Origin: Labia minor
Taxonomy: Eukaryota; Arthropoda; Insecta; Dermaptera; Spongiphoridae
Direction of reading: 5' to 3'
DNA length: 64,000 nt
Assembly: GCA_963082975.1 (NCBI GenBank)
Contig: OY720348.1
Span: 21,071,146-21,135,145 of the forward strand
Below the pieces are notes generated by a model. That model worked only from the letters and a program-made list of their open reading frames with translations. It was not told the DNA's origin and made no database searches. Numbering within the stretch: the stretch's first letter is position 1; every line of letters begins with the position of its first letter. This document shows, piece after piece, positions 55,466 to 64,000 of the stretch. The position numbers and the translations under genes were made by a program.

Positions 55466-56090
55466 CCGACCGACGATAGTAAGGGAGGTATTGTTTTCAC
55501 ACCAAATTTCACATGTGGAGATTTTTACATATCTCCACGAATCATGCATTTTCTTAACAGAAAAAAGTATTTTTAGCATGATGTCTGTCCGTCCGTATAG
55601 ATGTGTACAGCCTGAACGGCTCAACGGATTTTGATGAAATTTGGTATATTTACTTAATGCATCAGTGGGATGAATTGATCAACTTTTGGTGCAAATCCGG
55701 AAACCGGAAGTGGTAGTATTAGCGATCGACTATAGGAAGGGAAGGGTTATTTTCACACCAAATTTCACATTAGCAGATTTTTTTACATATCACCACGAAT
55801 GTATTGATTTTATCCTCGGGAAAAATCATCTTCATTATGTTTTTCTTAATTTAAAATTATATGACGTCACACGGCCCTTCATGACGTCACAGCCTCGGGC
55901 AACGCCGGACAACGCTGACTACTTCAGCTATATATTATAAATAAAATAAAATTAAAAATATTTATGTGATATCCATATCTATTTGTTATTACATTAATAG
56001 ATATATTAAAATTATTTGAAATTGTTTCTGTAGCTGGAAATTAATTTATTTCAAACTGTCGGTCGGTTCAGACCTGGCCACAGGTCAACT
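55466..56090 (+). mobile_element. TA-element R1, complete plus-strand copy
   Basis: 625 bp between TA dinucleotides (55,464-55,465 and 56,091-56,092). Contains TTTTGATGAAATTTGGTATA, GGAAACCGGAAGTGGTAGTA, two TGACGTCA motifs and the terminal GGCCACAGGTCAACT. Together with 40,902-41,524 it defines the full-length element. Confidence 0.75.
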
Positions 56091-56860
56091 TATTTTGATG
56101 TTGTTGTAACCTTCCAAATATACAAGTAAGCTGTGTATTCAGTTTTTTATGTATCTATACTGTATTTTTGTTTTTTGTAAATAAAGTTATTATTAAAAAT
56201 AAACTCCCATATTTTCAGCTAATTTAAGAAATAACTAAAAAAAAATAAATAATAAAATTTAAATTAAAAATTTCATTTCTACTTTTGCTGTTAAAAAGAA
56301 TCAACATATTCTTTATAAAGACTAAACACTTTTATACAAGTTGAAAAATAATTTAAACAAAAATCAAGCTTATGTAGAAAATTTATTGTCAAATTGTATT
56401 TAATTGTTATATTATAATCATTATAATTAAAAAAGGTTATAAATTTATATATATTAATGGGCTGCAAAATTCAGCAAATTTCCTACTAGAATCATTGATT
56501 ACTTTGGAATTTAAAATTAACCTTATTTAATTAAAAAATAGAAAATAAAATAAAATTATTAAAATCATAGTTTTTTTTCTAGTCATTCCATAAATGTTTA
56601 AATTTAATGCATGACTATTTAATATATCAAATTAATTTTGATATTAATTTACAGAATATATATATTTTTTATTAAATTTAATTTAATTTCAGCATTTCTT
56701 TAAATTTTTTGTAAAATATCATAGAAAAATCAACCCTCATAAAGGAAATATTTTATTTTATTATTATTATTATTTTATTTTATGGGATAATTTTACTAAA
56801 TTGAGCTCATTACAATGTTAATAGTAATACAAATGTATTATATAATAAATAAATTAAAAA
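56091..56860. other. AT-rich DNA before the jockey element
   Basis: Nothing recognised; no open frame of note on either strand. Confidence 0.4.
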
Positions 56861-56888
56861 TTGACCATTCTCGTTTCAAGACTACCCA

Positions 56889-57667
56889 ATGGATCAAATC
56901 CTTAATATTGTTCTCTGGAACGCCAATGGGCTCATTAGACATCTGGAGGAAGTAAAGCATTTTCTTTTCTCAAAAGATATTGATGTACTTTTAATCTCTG
57001 AAACTCACTTTAACCCAAGAAGCTACCTAAAAATTCCTAAATTCTCTTCTTACTTTACAATCCACCCCGACGGCACTTCACATGGAGGTTCTGCCATAAT
57101 TATTAAAGAATCAATAAATCACCAAGTTAATCCTTCCTTTCAAAAAGACTTTCTCCAAGCCACTTCGGTTACCTTGACTGAACGTACGGGCTGTTTTACC
57201 ATTTCTGCAGTGTATTGTGTCCTCCCAAACACAAAATAGATACTGTCTCTTTTGAGGAGTTTTTTGGCACATTGGGCTCTTCCTTCATTGTGGGGGGTGA
57301 TTTCAACGCTAAACACTCTTGTTGGGGCTCTAGGCTTATCAATCCCAGAGGTAAAAGTCTTTGGAACTCTTTCTCTAAATTTAACCTAAGGCCTATTTCC
57401 ACTGGGAAACCCACGTACTGGCCTTCAGATCAATCTAAAATCCCCGATCTTATTGACTTTTTCATAGTCAGAGGTCTATCTTCTAGATTCTTTCAACCCA
57501 AATCACTGCTTGATCTTTCTCTTCCTCTTAATAACGGTTCAGGTATCGATGGAGCAGTTAGTCACCTATCAACAATCCTCCAACAGGCTGCTTCCTCATC
57601 AACTCCTCAACTAAAAAAAATAATATTACTACTCTTCCCAAAACTCCCCACAATATTAAATGTATGA
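56889..57667 (+). pseudogene. Jockey ORF2 endonuclease domain, frameshifted
   Basis: EEP-type endonuclease: NIVLWNANGL (Asn), LLISETHF (Glu), HGGSAIIIK and, after a frame change near 57,215-57,239, FIVGGDFNAKHSCWGS and TGKPTYWP, PDLIDFFIV. The conserved SDH that should follow is missing, and another frame change occurs near 57,600. It would nick target DNA if intact; here it is inactive. Confidence 0.85.
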
Positions 57668-59455
57668 TTTCCTATAAAAATAAACTGAGGAAAACTTGGC
57701 AGAAAAACAGATCTCCTCTAATTAAAAATAAAATTAATAAGTTAACAAAAGAAATTAAAAAGCTCCTTTCCCTTAACAAAAATCAAAATATTCAAAACTA
57801 CCTTAAAAACCTCACTCCAACTCAATCTACCAACTACTCTCCCTCTGGAAACTCACAAAAAAAATTAAACCTCTTTCCCAAACATATTCCTCCCCTAAGA
57901 CTCCCATCTGGTTTATGGGCACGTTATGATTCCGAAAAGTCTGCTTGTTTCTCAGGTCATTTGGCTAATGTATTTATCCCTCATCCTTCCATTTCCGTCT
58001 GTCCTAGTGACTTTCAGGTTCTCGCTCCTCGCCATGTAAATTTTCCCTTAAAAAACTTCAAAAATGTTATCCCCTCGGAACTGAGGTCAAATATCCAATC
58101 CTATATTTAAAAAAAAAAAAACTCCTGGCCTTGACAGGATTACGGCCCAAATGCTGGGCGAGGCCCCTGATCGTGCAATTCTTTTTTTAAGTAATCTGTT
58201 TAATGCCATCATAAGAATTGGTCATTATCCTTCCTCTTGGAAAATAGCCAAGATAATTATGGTTCCCAAGCCGGGCAAGCCGCCCGAAGAGGCTGTATCT
58301 TATAGACCGATCAGCCTTCTCTCTATTGTCTCTAAACTATTTGAGAGAATTCTCAGAGACAGGATCATGCCTGGTCTGGTTGACAGTAATGTCATTCCTG
58401 CCCATCAGTTTGGGTTCAGGGCAGGGCATGGAACAGTTGAGCAGGTTCATAGGGTGGTACGGGAGATTTCATGCGCGCTGGAGGGCCGTAGTTTTTGTTC
58501 TGCGGCTTTCCTGGACGTATCCCAAGCATTTGATAGAGTTTGGCATCAGGGCCTCCTCGTGAAGCGGTATAGTCTCTTATCCGCCCCATTATATCGTGTC
58601 ATAAGGTCATATCTACTAAATAGATCTTACAGAATTATGGTGGGTAATGTCCTCAGTGAGCCACATGGTGTGTATGCAGGGGTCCCTCAGGGCAGTGTAC
58701 TAGGGCCCCTCTTATATCTACTATTCACTGCGGATTTTCCCTCGACTGACCTCACTACTTTGGCCACCTTTGCGGATGACACGGTGATATTGGCCAGCCA
58801 CGAAGACTCATCAAAGGCCTCTGCTGCTCTTCAAAGTCATCTCGACCTAATTAGACCCTGGTTAGCCCGTTGGAGAATGGCTATAAATGAGACCAAATCT
58901 ACGCACGTGACATTCACTCTTAACAGAAAAACTTGTCCACCTGTAAAACTATACTCCATCATTCCCCAAAATGAATCTGCTAAATATTTAGGGATTCACC
59001 TTGACAGAAGAGTTACCTGGAAACATCATATAACGACAAAGAAAACTCAACTCTCGCTTAGACTTCGCCAGCTTCGCTGGCTGCTTAGACGGGAATCACA
59101 CCTGACACTTGACAATAAAATCCTCATTTACAATTCCATCATCAAGCCAATATGGTCCTATGGATGTCAATTGTGGGGAACCTCTAAAATTTCCAATATT
59201 AACATCATTCAGAGGTTCCAAAACGCTGTCCTTAGGACCATATCCGGCGCTCCCCGTTATATCCCATCAAAACTTCTCCATGAAGAATTTAACATTCCCC
59301 TTATCACCGAAGTCATAAATCATATAAGTAATAACTATCATAAACGACATACCTCTCACCAAAATCTATCAGCAAGACAACTTACTTCAACAGACCATTT
59401 AACTAGAAGACTTAAAAGACTCCAGCCACAGGACTTACTTACGTACAGACCCTAG
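57664..59455 (+). pseudogene. Jockey ORF2 reverse transcriptase domain
   Basis: After a lysine-rich linker the frame breaks at an A-run near 58,108-58,121 and then stays open to 59,455. RT motifs in order: TPGLDRITAQML, SYRPISLLSIVSKLFE, HQFGFRAGHGTVEQ, AFLDVSQAFDRVWH, AGVPQGSVLGPLLYLLF, FADDTVILAS (catalytic Asp pair at 58,775-58,780), KYLGIHLDRRVTWK, and YGCQLWGTS. The C-terminus, ending RLKRLQPQDLLTYRP, is of normal jockey type. The RT core itself is intact over more than 430 codons, so the element is not very old. Confidence 0.9.
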
Positions 59456-59730
59456 CCACTTCTTCATCGTTCGCTAGCTCGCTGTCCTTTCCCTTCTTCT
59501 CGCCTAAATCCACTACCCATTCCTCATCTGCTTCTTCCTGTTACCTCCCCTTATACCTCTAATACCTTATGCTTCCCCTGTTATATTCCCTAATCCCCTA
59601 ATCAGCGCAAATGTATATATATTAATATTGATTTTTGTAAATACTGTAGACATTTTATTATTGCCCAAAGAATGGGCAGATGTAAAAATTATTTGGAAAA
59701 TAAAAAATAAAAAAAAAAAAAAAAAAAAAA

Positions 59731-60156
59731 ATAAATTAAAATAAATTAAAATAAATTTAATATTTTTATAATTTAATGGGAATGATTGAATACAAATAAG
59801 TACTTTTTTATTTTGTAGGTTAGACTTATTATTTTAATTTAATTATTTTTATTATAGTAAATCATATAGATACCTTTGAATATAAGTATTGTGGGGGTTG
59901 TAATTCGCACCACACGTCTGCATCCGTGGCGGCGTGACCGTCGAGAAGGTAGGGACTCCCTTCCCAAAAAATAGGGATTTCCCCTTCGTGGGATGGACGG
60001 AAAAAGGACGTATGTAACACACAGACCATCCGTATCTGACTCAGACACTCAATGTTAACTTTTTAAACATTGTTTTGAGCACCATTTGACAATGTTTAGA
60101 AAACTAATTAAAAAAAAAGATAAAAAAAATATTTATAGGAATATAGTAAATTAAAT
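59731..60156. other. Intergenic DNA with one GC-richer patch
   Basis: 59,885-60,050 is less AT-rich (GCATCCGTGGCGGCGTGACC, TTCCCCTTCGTGGGATGGAC). The frames in it show no domain I recognise. Probably repeat-derived. Confidence 0.4.
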
Positions 60157-60302
60157 AAGCGGGAGTGTCCTCCCCTAGACTTTCCCGCATATAAATAGGT
60201 ATAAAGAGTTGTGAATGAATATTTAGAATGTAATAAAGTGCTACTTCCGGTTAACTGATATTTTAAATGTAAAAAAAACAGATATGGATATAATATAAAT
60301 AT
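60157..60302 (-). repeat. Inverted copy of 55,010-55,162
   Basis: GCGGGAGTGTCCTCCCCTAG and TGTAATAAAGTGCTACTTCC, followed by ACAGATATGGATATAAT, are the reverse complement of the right end of the 54,025-55,162 element. GCGGGA and TCCCGC inside it form a small hairpin. Confidence 0.75.
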
Positions 60303-60484
60303 AATATATAATATAAAATATATATTTTTAAAAGAAATTTTAATAATTTGAAGAAAGGGTTGTTTTATATAAAGGTTCTTTAATTAATGTTTTTTGAAAT
60401 TTAGAAATAATTTAATATAAAAATATAAATTTTTTTAAATAATTTAAAAAAAAAAAAAATTAAAAAATTTTATTGGGAAGGTTT

Positions 60485-60705
60485 TATTTTTTCAATTGAA
60501 AGTTAAAAATTAAGGGTTGAAATTTACCCTGAAGGAATTGGAATTTTAAAAAAATGAAAAAACCATTGTTCAATATAAGTGCCTAGATAAGGTTGAACTA
60601 TAGATAATGAAATTAATTAAATCATATCTAAGAGAAATTTTAATAAATTGAAAAAAGGGTGTTTTTCTAAGAAAAAACGTATTTAGGGGTGAGTTAGAGC
60701 AAAAT
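60485..60705 (-). repeat. Inverted copy of 51,770-51,985
   Basis: TTAAGGGTTGAAATTTACCC, GAAAAAACCATTGTT and GGGGTGAGTTAGAGC are inverse to the 51.8-kb copy. With 60,157-60,302 it forms the right half of a nested inverted pair. Confidence 0.65.
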
Positions 60706-62080
60706 GGATGAAATTTTTATTCCCCCTATACATACACCCCCTACCAGAAATATCAATTAAAACAATATCCGATCATAAAAAATAGGGGTTGATTGTCATA
60801 AAATTTCATCAATATTTTTTTTAAAAAAGTGAATTTTTACTATGCCCCTTAGAGATAGGCAATTGATGCAAGGGCTGCACGCGACCACGAAACACCCACT
60901 TTCCACCCGTTTTTCATATTTATCATTAAAATATCCATATTTTTCATCCAATTTCAAGCAAATTTAAGATATATACATAATATACAATTACCAATCCAAA
61001 GAGGGAAAATAATTAATTAAAATCATATTTTTAATAAATGAAAATGTTACTTATTCATGTAGCCGGCTTAAATATTTCATATATAATTAATTATTAATTA
61101 ATTTCTAATAATTCACAAGATTTTTGGATTATTATTAAATATTTTATGATTATATTTATAGAAATTGATTAGATTTTTTTTTAAATTATTTGTTCTCTAA
61201 TAATTTAGTGTTAATTATTCTCAATAGATGACACTACATGTAGGGTTTCTAGCTATTATTTTTTTATAAGATTAATTATATATTTTACCTTACCCACGGG
61301 TTTAATGGGTAATTAAACGGTAAAGAAATAAAAGGCAATTTTATTTTAAGTTAGGAAAGTAAGAAATTTATTCGTGAGTTAAGATATAATTTATTTAATC
61401 ATACAAAGGGACAACTCCCGTCTAGTCTAAAATATCTCTCGTCACTTTACATCTAGTCATTACATCTCTAGTTGCTAGTCATGCTTTTTTTCTTTTATAT
61501 CACCGAAATAAGGGAAGGAGAAAGGTAGGGGTGAGGGATGAAATGAAGAGTGGTCTTTCCCAGGCATATGTTGAAATTTCTCCTCAAAAGGGTCACTGCA
61601 ACTGCAAACAATAAACCACACTGCCCTCTCCTACAAAGAATATTTCATTTAACAAGTGCACCCTTGCAATTTTCAATTGAATGAGCCTTGCCATGTGTTT
61701 TACCTGCTAAATGCTAAGAACCTTAATTAATGTTCACATGTGGAAGTATGAACGTGACTAACATAACTTACTTATTCTTAATTGTAATGGACACATGTGG
61801 GAACTTGACATTATATCTCCACCCCCTAAAGGAAATTTGTGTAACAAATTGTCTAGTGGGTGAAGTTAATGTGTCCATTTGCAGGGAGAATTATACATTC
61901 CTTTTTAAAGAATTTAATTTTTCATTGTTTTTCACTTAATCACTATTTTGTTTTTTTTTTTATATATAATTATTAAACACAATGTTTTCACTTAAGTATC
62001 TTGCACAAAAATTATTATTTAATATCACTGCACTGAACACAAACACATTTTTCACATAACAAAAATAACAAAAACATCAA
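60706..62080. other. AT-rich DNA downstream of the Gag-like ORF
   Basis: 61,209-61,285 is a partial copy of the 53,208-53,706 foldback. 61,490-61,640 is purine-rich, then mixed. A 70-codon plus-strand frame at 61,730-61,939 has no recognisable domain. No pol genes appear where they should follow the minus-strand Gag-like ORF. Confidence 0.45.
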
Positions 62081-63748
62081 TTAATAGGAAAAAAACTTAT
62101 ATAATAATATGCGAAAAAAAATAAAAAACTTATACAATTTAAATTTAAACTTTGTCCACACCCGTTTTAAATGATATTTCCATTTCATTGATATCTTTCT
62201 CCTTATTTTATTAATGTGTGGAGAAAGTGACGGGGCTATTTGCCATGATCTAATATAGTTTACTAATACAATATGATATTTAATTTTACAAACAACTACT
62301 AATTGATTTCTATAAAAAAACTTGGGACGGGTGCCTTCCTTTGAATGTCTTGAACTAATATTATTCACATTATTTGTACTTTGATCAATATTATCAATTT
62401 TAATTTCATTTTGAATTAATGTTGGGAAATTAGAAACTGTATTAGGGGATGACGGAGAATTATGTTTATTAATTTCGTTAAACGTAGATTCATGAGATCG
62501 CTTTTTATTTTCTATAAATCTTAGATTAATTTCTTCTGGTTTTGAAATTGTTTGGTCAAGATTGATCTTATTTATTTCTATATATTCACGTTCATTTGGA
62601 GTTAATAGAGGGGGTGTTGGAGATGGAGTGTTCTTTGGAGGATAATGATCGAATTCAGGAGTCTTTTCTCTTATAAGTTCTGGACAAGGTAACGTATCAA
62701 TAGAATTATCTTCACAAGGAGATAACACAGGTGTATCCGCATCATATGATTGAGCAATTTTCTCAAGAGCATTGAATTGAATAGGTGGGGAGGGTGGAGG
62801 TGAAGAATAGAGTGAGATTTGAGATTTTTCTGAGAGAGAATTATCCATATTATTGTGTAAGGAATTTTCTTCCAATTCCTTTTTAATTAATTTCTTGGTT
62901 TCTGTAATTTGAGGTGGATCTTCTAAATTGATTAATTCTGCATGAGGTTTTATACTTTGTTCTTTAGAACATTTATATAAAAATTCTTTATTTGAATTCA
63001 TTGTTTCATCATTGTTAATATTTTTATCATTAATATGTTTAGAGGGCAAAATATTTTCTGATATTCTATTTTTTGGTAATAAATTAGAAGAATGTAATGA
63101 TTTTAAAATTGATTTTTCTTGTATTAATTTATTCATTGGTAAAGTTATATCAATTGAAGATGATTTATGATTGTTTATTGTATTTTTTTCATTAATATCA
63201 CTTGGTTCTTTTTTAACTTCAATATTATATTCAAAATTTAATTTGTTCTGGTCAAGGAATTGTCCATTATCAATTTTATTTTTCTTATAATTGTTTGAAT
63301 TTAATATTGTTGATTTATTTTCAAAAGAGGCAAATTTTTTAATCATATCTGGTTCATTTAGCCAATCATTAGTTTTTTGTTTTTTATAATCCGCCGAATT
63401 GTGGTAATTTTGATAATTATTAGAATGAGAGCGATTTCTGGGAATGAATTGTCTATTGTAATTTGAATCGTAGAGATTACTCTCGCTTTTTGTTTCGCGA
63501 AATATGTCCCTAAGATCCCTTCTCAAATTCTCCCAGGTGGTTAGACTTACGTGGGTCAGCATTTCATTGGCACTGCCCTGAATTTTGTCTCTAACGTACC
63601 TGAGGAAAAATTCGTGCTGGTCATAAGGAAATGTACTATATATTTTATCAACCGTATTAATAAATCTTTGGAGTACGTTTGACTCGCCCTTAAAGATAGG
63701 AATACATTGTAACAAATGATCTGTATTCATTTTCATCATTAATTTCAT
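62081..63748 (-). CDS. Gag-like protein with long disordered tail
   Basis: An uninterrupted 555-codon frame starting at ATG 63,748-63,746; further Met codons at 4, 5 and 7 could also serve. Residues about 8-90 (IPIFKGESNVLQRFINTVDK, then RYVRDKIQGSANEML and TTWENLRRDLRDIF) resemble the N-terminal capsid region of gypsy/errantivirus-type Gag, with the F-x-G-E, L-x-x-F and KI-x-G-x-A pattern. The next 370 residues are rich in Asn, Ser, Lys, Glu and Pro (SSPPPSPPIQF, NTPSPTPPLL) and look disordered. The last 80 are basic and hydrophobic (MKWKYHLKRVWTKFKFKLYK). There is no CCHC knuckle, protease or RT. Either the gag of an element whose rest is lost, or a domesticated Gag gene. The window end cuts its upstream region. 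Confidence 0.6.
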   Translation of the reverse strand: MKLMMKMNTDHLLQCIPIFKGESNVLQRFINTVDKIYSTFPYDQHEFFLRYVRDKIQGSANEMLTHVSLTTWENLRRDLRDIFRETKSESNLYDSNYNRQFIPRNRSHSNNYQNYHNSADYKKQKTNDWLNEPDMIKKFASFENKSTILNSNNYKKNKIDNGQFLDQNKLNFEYNIEVKKEPSDINEKNTINNHKSSSIDITLPMNKLIQEKSILKSLHSSNLLPKNRISENILPSKHINDKNINNDETMNSNKEFLYKCSKEQSIKPHAELINLEDPPQITETKKLIKKELEENSLHNNMDNSLSEKSQISLYSSPPPSPPIQFNALEKIAQSYDADTPVLSPCEDNSIDTLPCPELIREKTPEFDHYPPKNTPSPTPPLLTPNEREYIEINKINLDQTISKPEEINLRFIENKKRSHESTFNEINKHNSPSSPNTVSNFPTLIQNEIKIDNIDQSTNNVNNISSRHSKEGTRPKFFYRNQLVVVCKIKYHIVLVNYIRSWQIAPSLSPHINKIRRKISMKWKYHLKRVWTKFKFKLYKFFIFFRILLYKFFSY

Positions 63749-63755
63749 TTTTCAA

Positions 63756-64000
63756 TTACTTTATTTATTGTATTATTTAATTTTATTATTATTATTTTAC
63801 GTTGATTATTATTATTTTATTTTGATTATTATTATTTTATTTCGATTATTTTATTTTATTTTGATTATTAATTTTTTTTATTTTGATTATTATTTTTTTT
63901 ATTTTGATTATTATTTTATTTTAATTATTATTATTTTATTATTATTAATTTTAATTCATTTTATTATTTTATTTTTTTATTTTAATTAATTTATTTATTT
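63756..64000. repeat. TATTTTGATTATTATT low-complexity tract
   Basis: About 240 bp of degenerate ATTATTATTTTATTTTGATT repeats with almost no G or C, immediately upstream of the Gag-like ORF start. The 73-codon plus-strand frame is composed of Ile, Phe, Tyr and Leu only and is not coding. Confidence 0.9.

Larger units (their letters stand above)
56861..59728 (+). mobile_element. Jockey-clade non-LTR retrotransposon, 5'-truncated
   Basis: Contains nearly all of ORF2 (endonuclease plus reverse transcriptase), a 3' UTR and an A-rich tail (59,701-59,730). ORF1 is absent, as expected for 5' truncation during target-primed reverse transcription. AAATAAATTAAAA occurs just before the 5' end (56,847-56,859) and after the tail (59,729-59,741), a possible 13-bp target duplication, although low in complexity. 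Base composition is clearly less AT-rich than the flanks. Confidence 0.85.

Noticed and set aside
59839-60048. 69-codon minus-strand Arg/Ser/Pro frame
   Set aside because: Short, no motif, lies in a GC-richer repeat-like patch; insufficient evidence for a gene.
63768-63989. 73-codon Tyr/Phe/Ile/Leu frame at the window end
   Set aside because: Pure low-complexity AT tract.

Overview
This window looks like a very AT-rich animal nuclear genome, most likely an arthropod and probably an insect. The signs are spliceosomal introns (GTAAGT...TTTTAG), long C2H2 zinc-finger arrays with TGEKP-type linkers, TATA/initiator core promoters, and remnants of BEL/Pao, jockey, copia, Tigger/pogo, Helitron, hAT-like and Penelope-like elements. 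No species can be named from the sequence alone. There are no bacterial-style operons, rRNA genes or CRISPR arrays.

The organising feature is a locally duplicated zinc-finger (ZF) cluster. Every member has a 46-nt first exon (MNLNSQEDRKYPIYIG or a close variant), a short intron (104 nt in type A, 127 nt in types B and C), and a second exon. The second exon opens with a C2HC finger (C21, C24, H37, C41), continues through a basic linker into an 84-bp-per-unit array of C2H2 fingers, and ends in a vestigial KPFEGN-stop half finger. A cassette ordered A - C - D(pseudo) - B - spacer is present twice. A third copy has A plus the C-flanking DNA but no C gene. Cassette 1 (1 to about 25,190) holds A1, C1, D1 and B1. 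Cassette 2 (about 25,190-41,526) holds A2, C2, D2 and B2. Cassette 3 (from about 41,526) holds A3 and stops being collinear near 49,310. A2 (10 fingers), A3 (5), B1 (10) and B2 (8) are intact. A1 (9) is split by a BEL/Pao element. C1 and C2 keep the N-terminal module but have damaged C2HC fingers and no array. D1 and D2 are decayed fingers. Types C and B share an upstream block with TATAAAG exactly 30 nt before an initiator-like TCATTA; type A lacks it. Each array is followed by a conserved AT-rich 3' module with poly(A) signals and a 63-71 codon leucine/phenylalanine-rich ORF of doubtful coding status.

Comparing cassettes gives natural empty sites, so several insertions can be delimited precisely. 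They include a BEL/Pao element with 768-bp LTRs and a 5-bp target duplication in A1, a 1,470-bp element with 133-bp inverted repeats and an 8-bp target duplication in a copia remnant, a Tigger derivative that removes the proximal poly(A) signal of A3, a 582-bp solo LTR, and a roughly 625-bp TA-flanked repeat family.

From about 50.4 kb to the end there is mainly repeat DNA: foldbacks, hairpins, two nested inverted-repeat pairs around a 5'-truncated jockey element, and finally an intact 555-codon minus-strand ORF resembling an LTR-retrotransposon Gag with a long disordered tail.

The best candidate for something undescribed is the ZF family itself: a two-exon architecture with a C2HC N-terminal module I do not recognise, diversification concentrated at DNA-contact helix positions, multi-finger internal duplications, and location in a transposon-dense tandem array. 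These resemble lineage-specific ZF families that evolve against mobile elements, but that role is inference.
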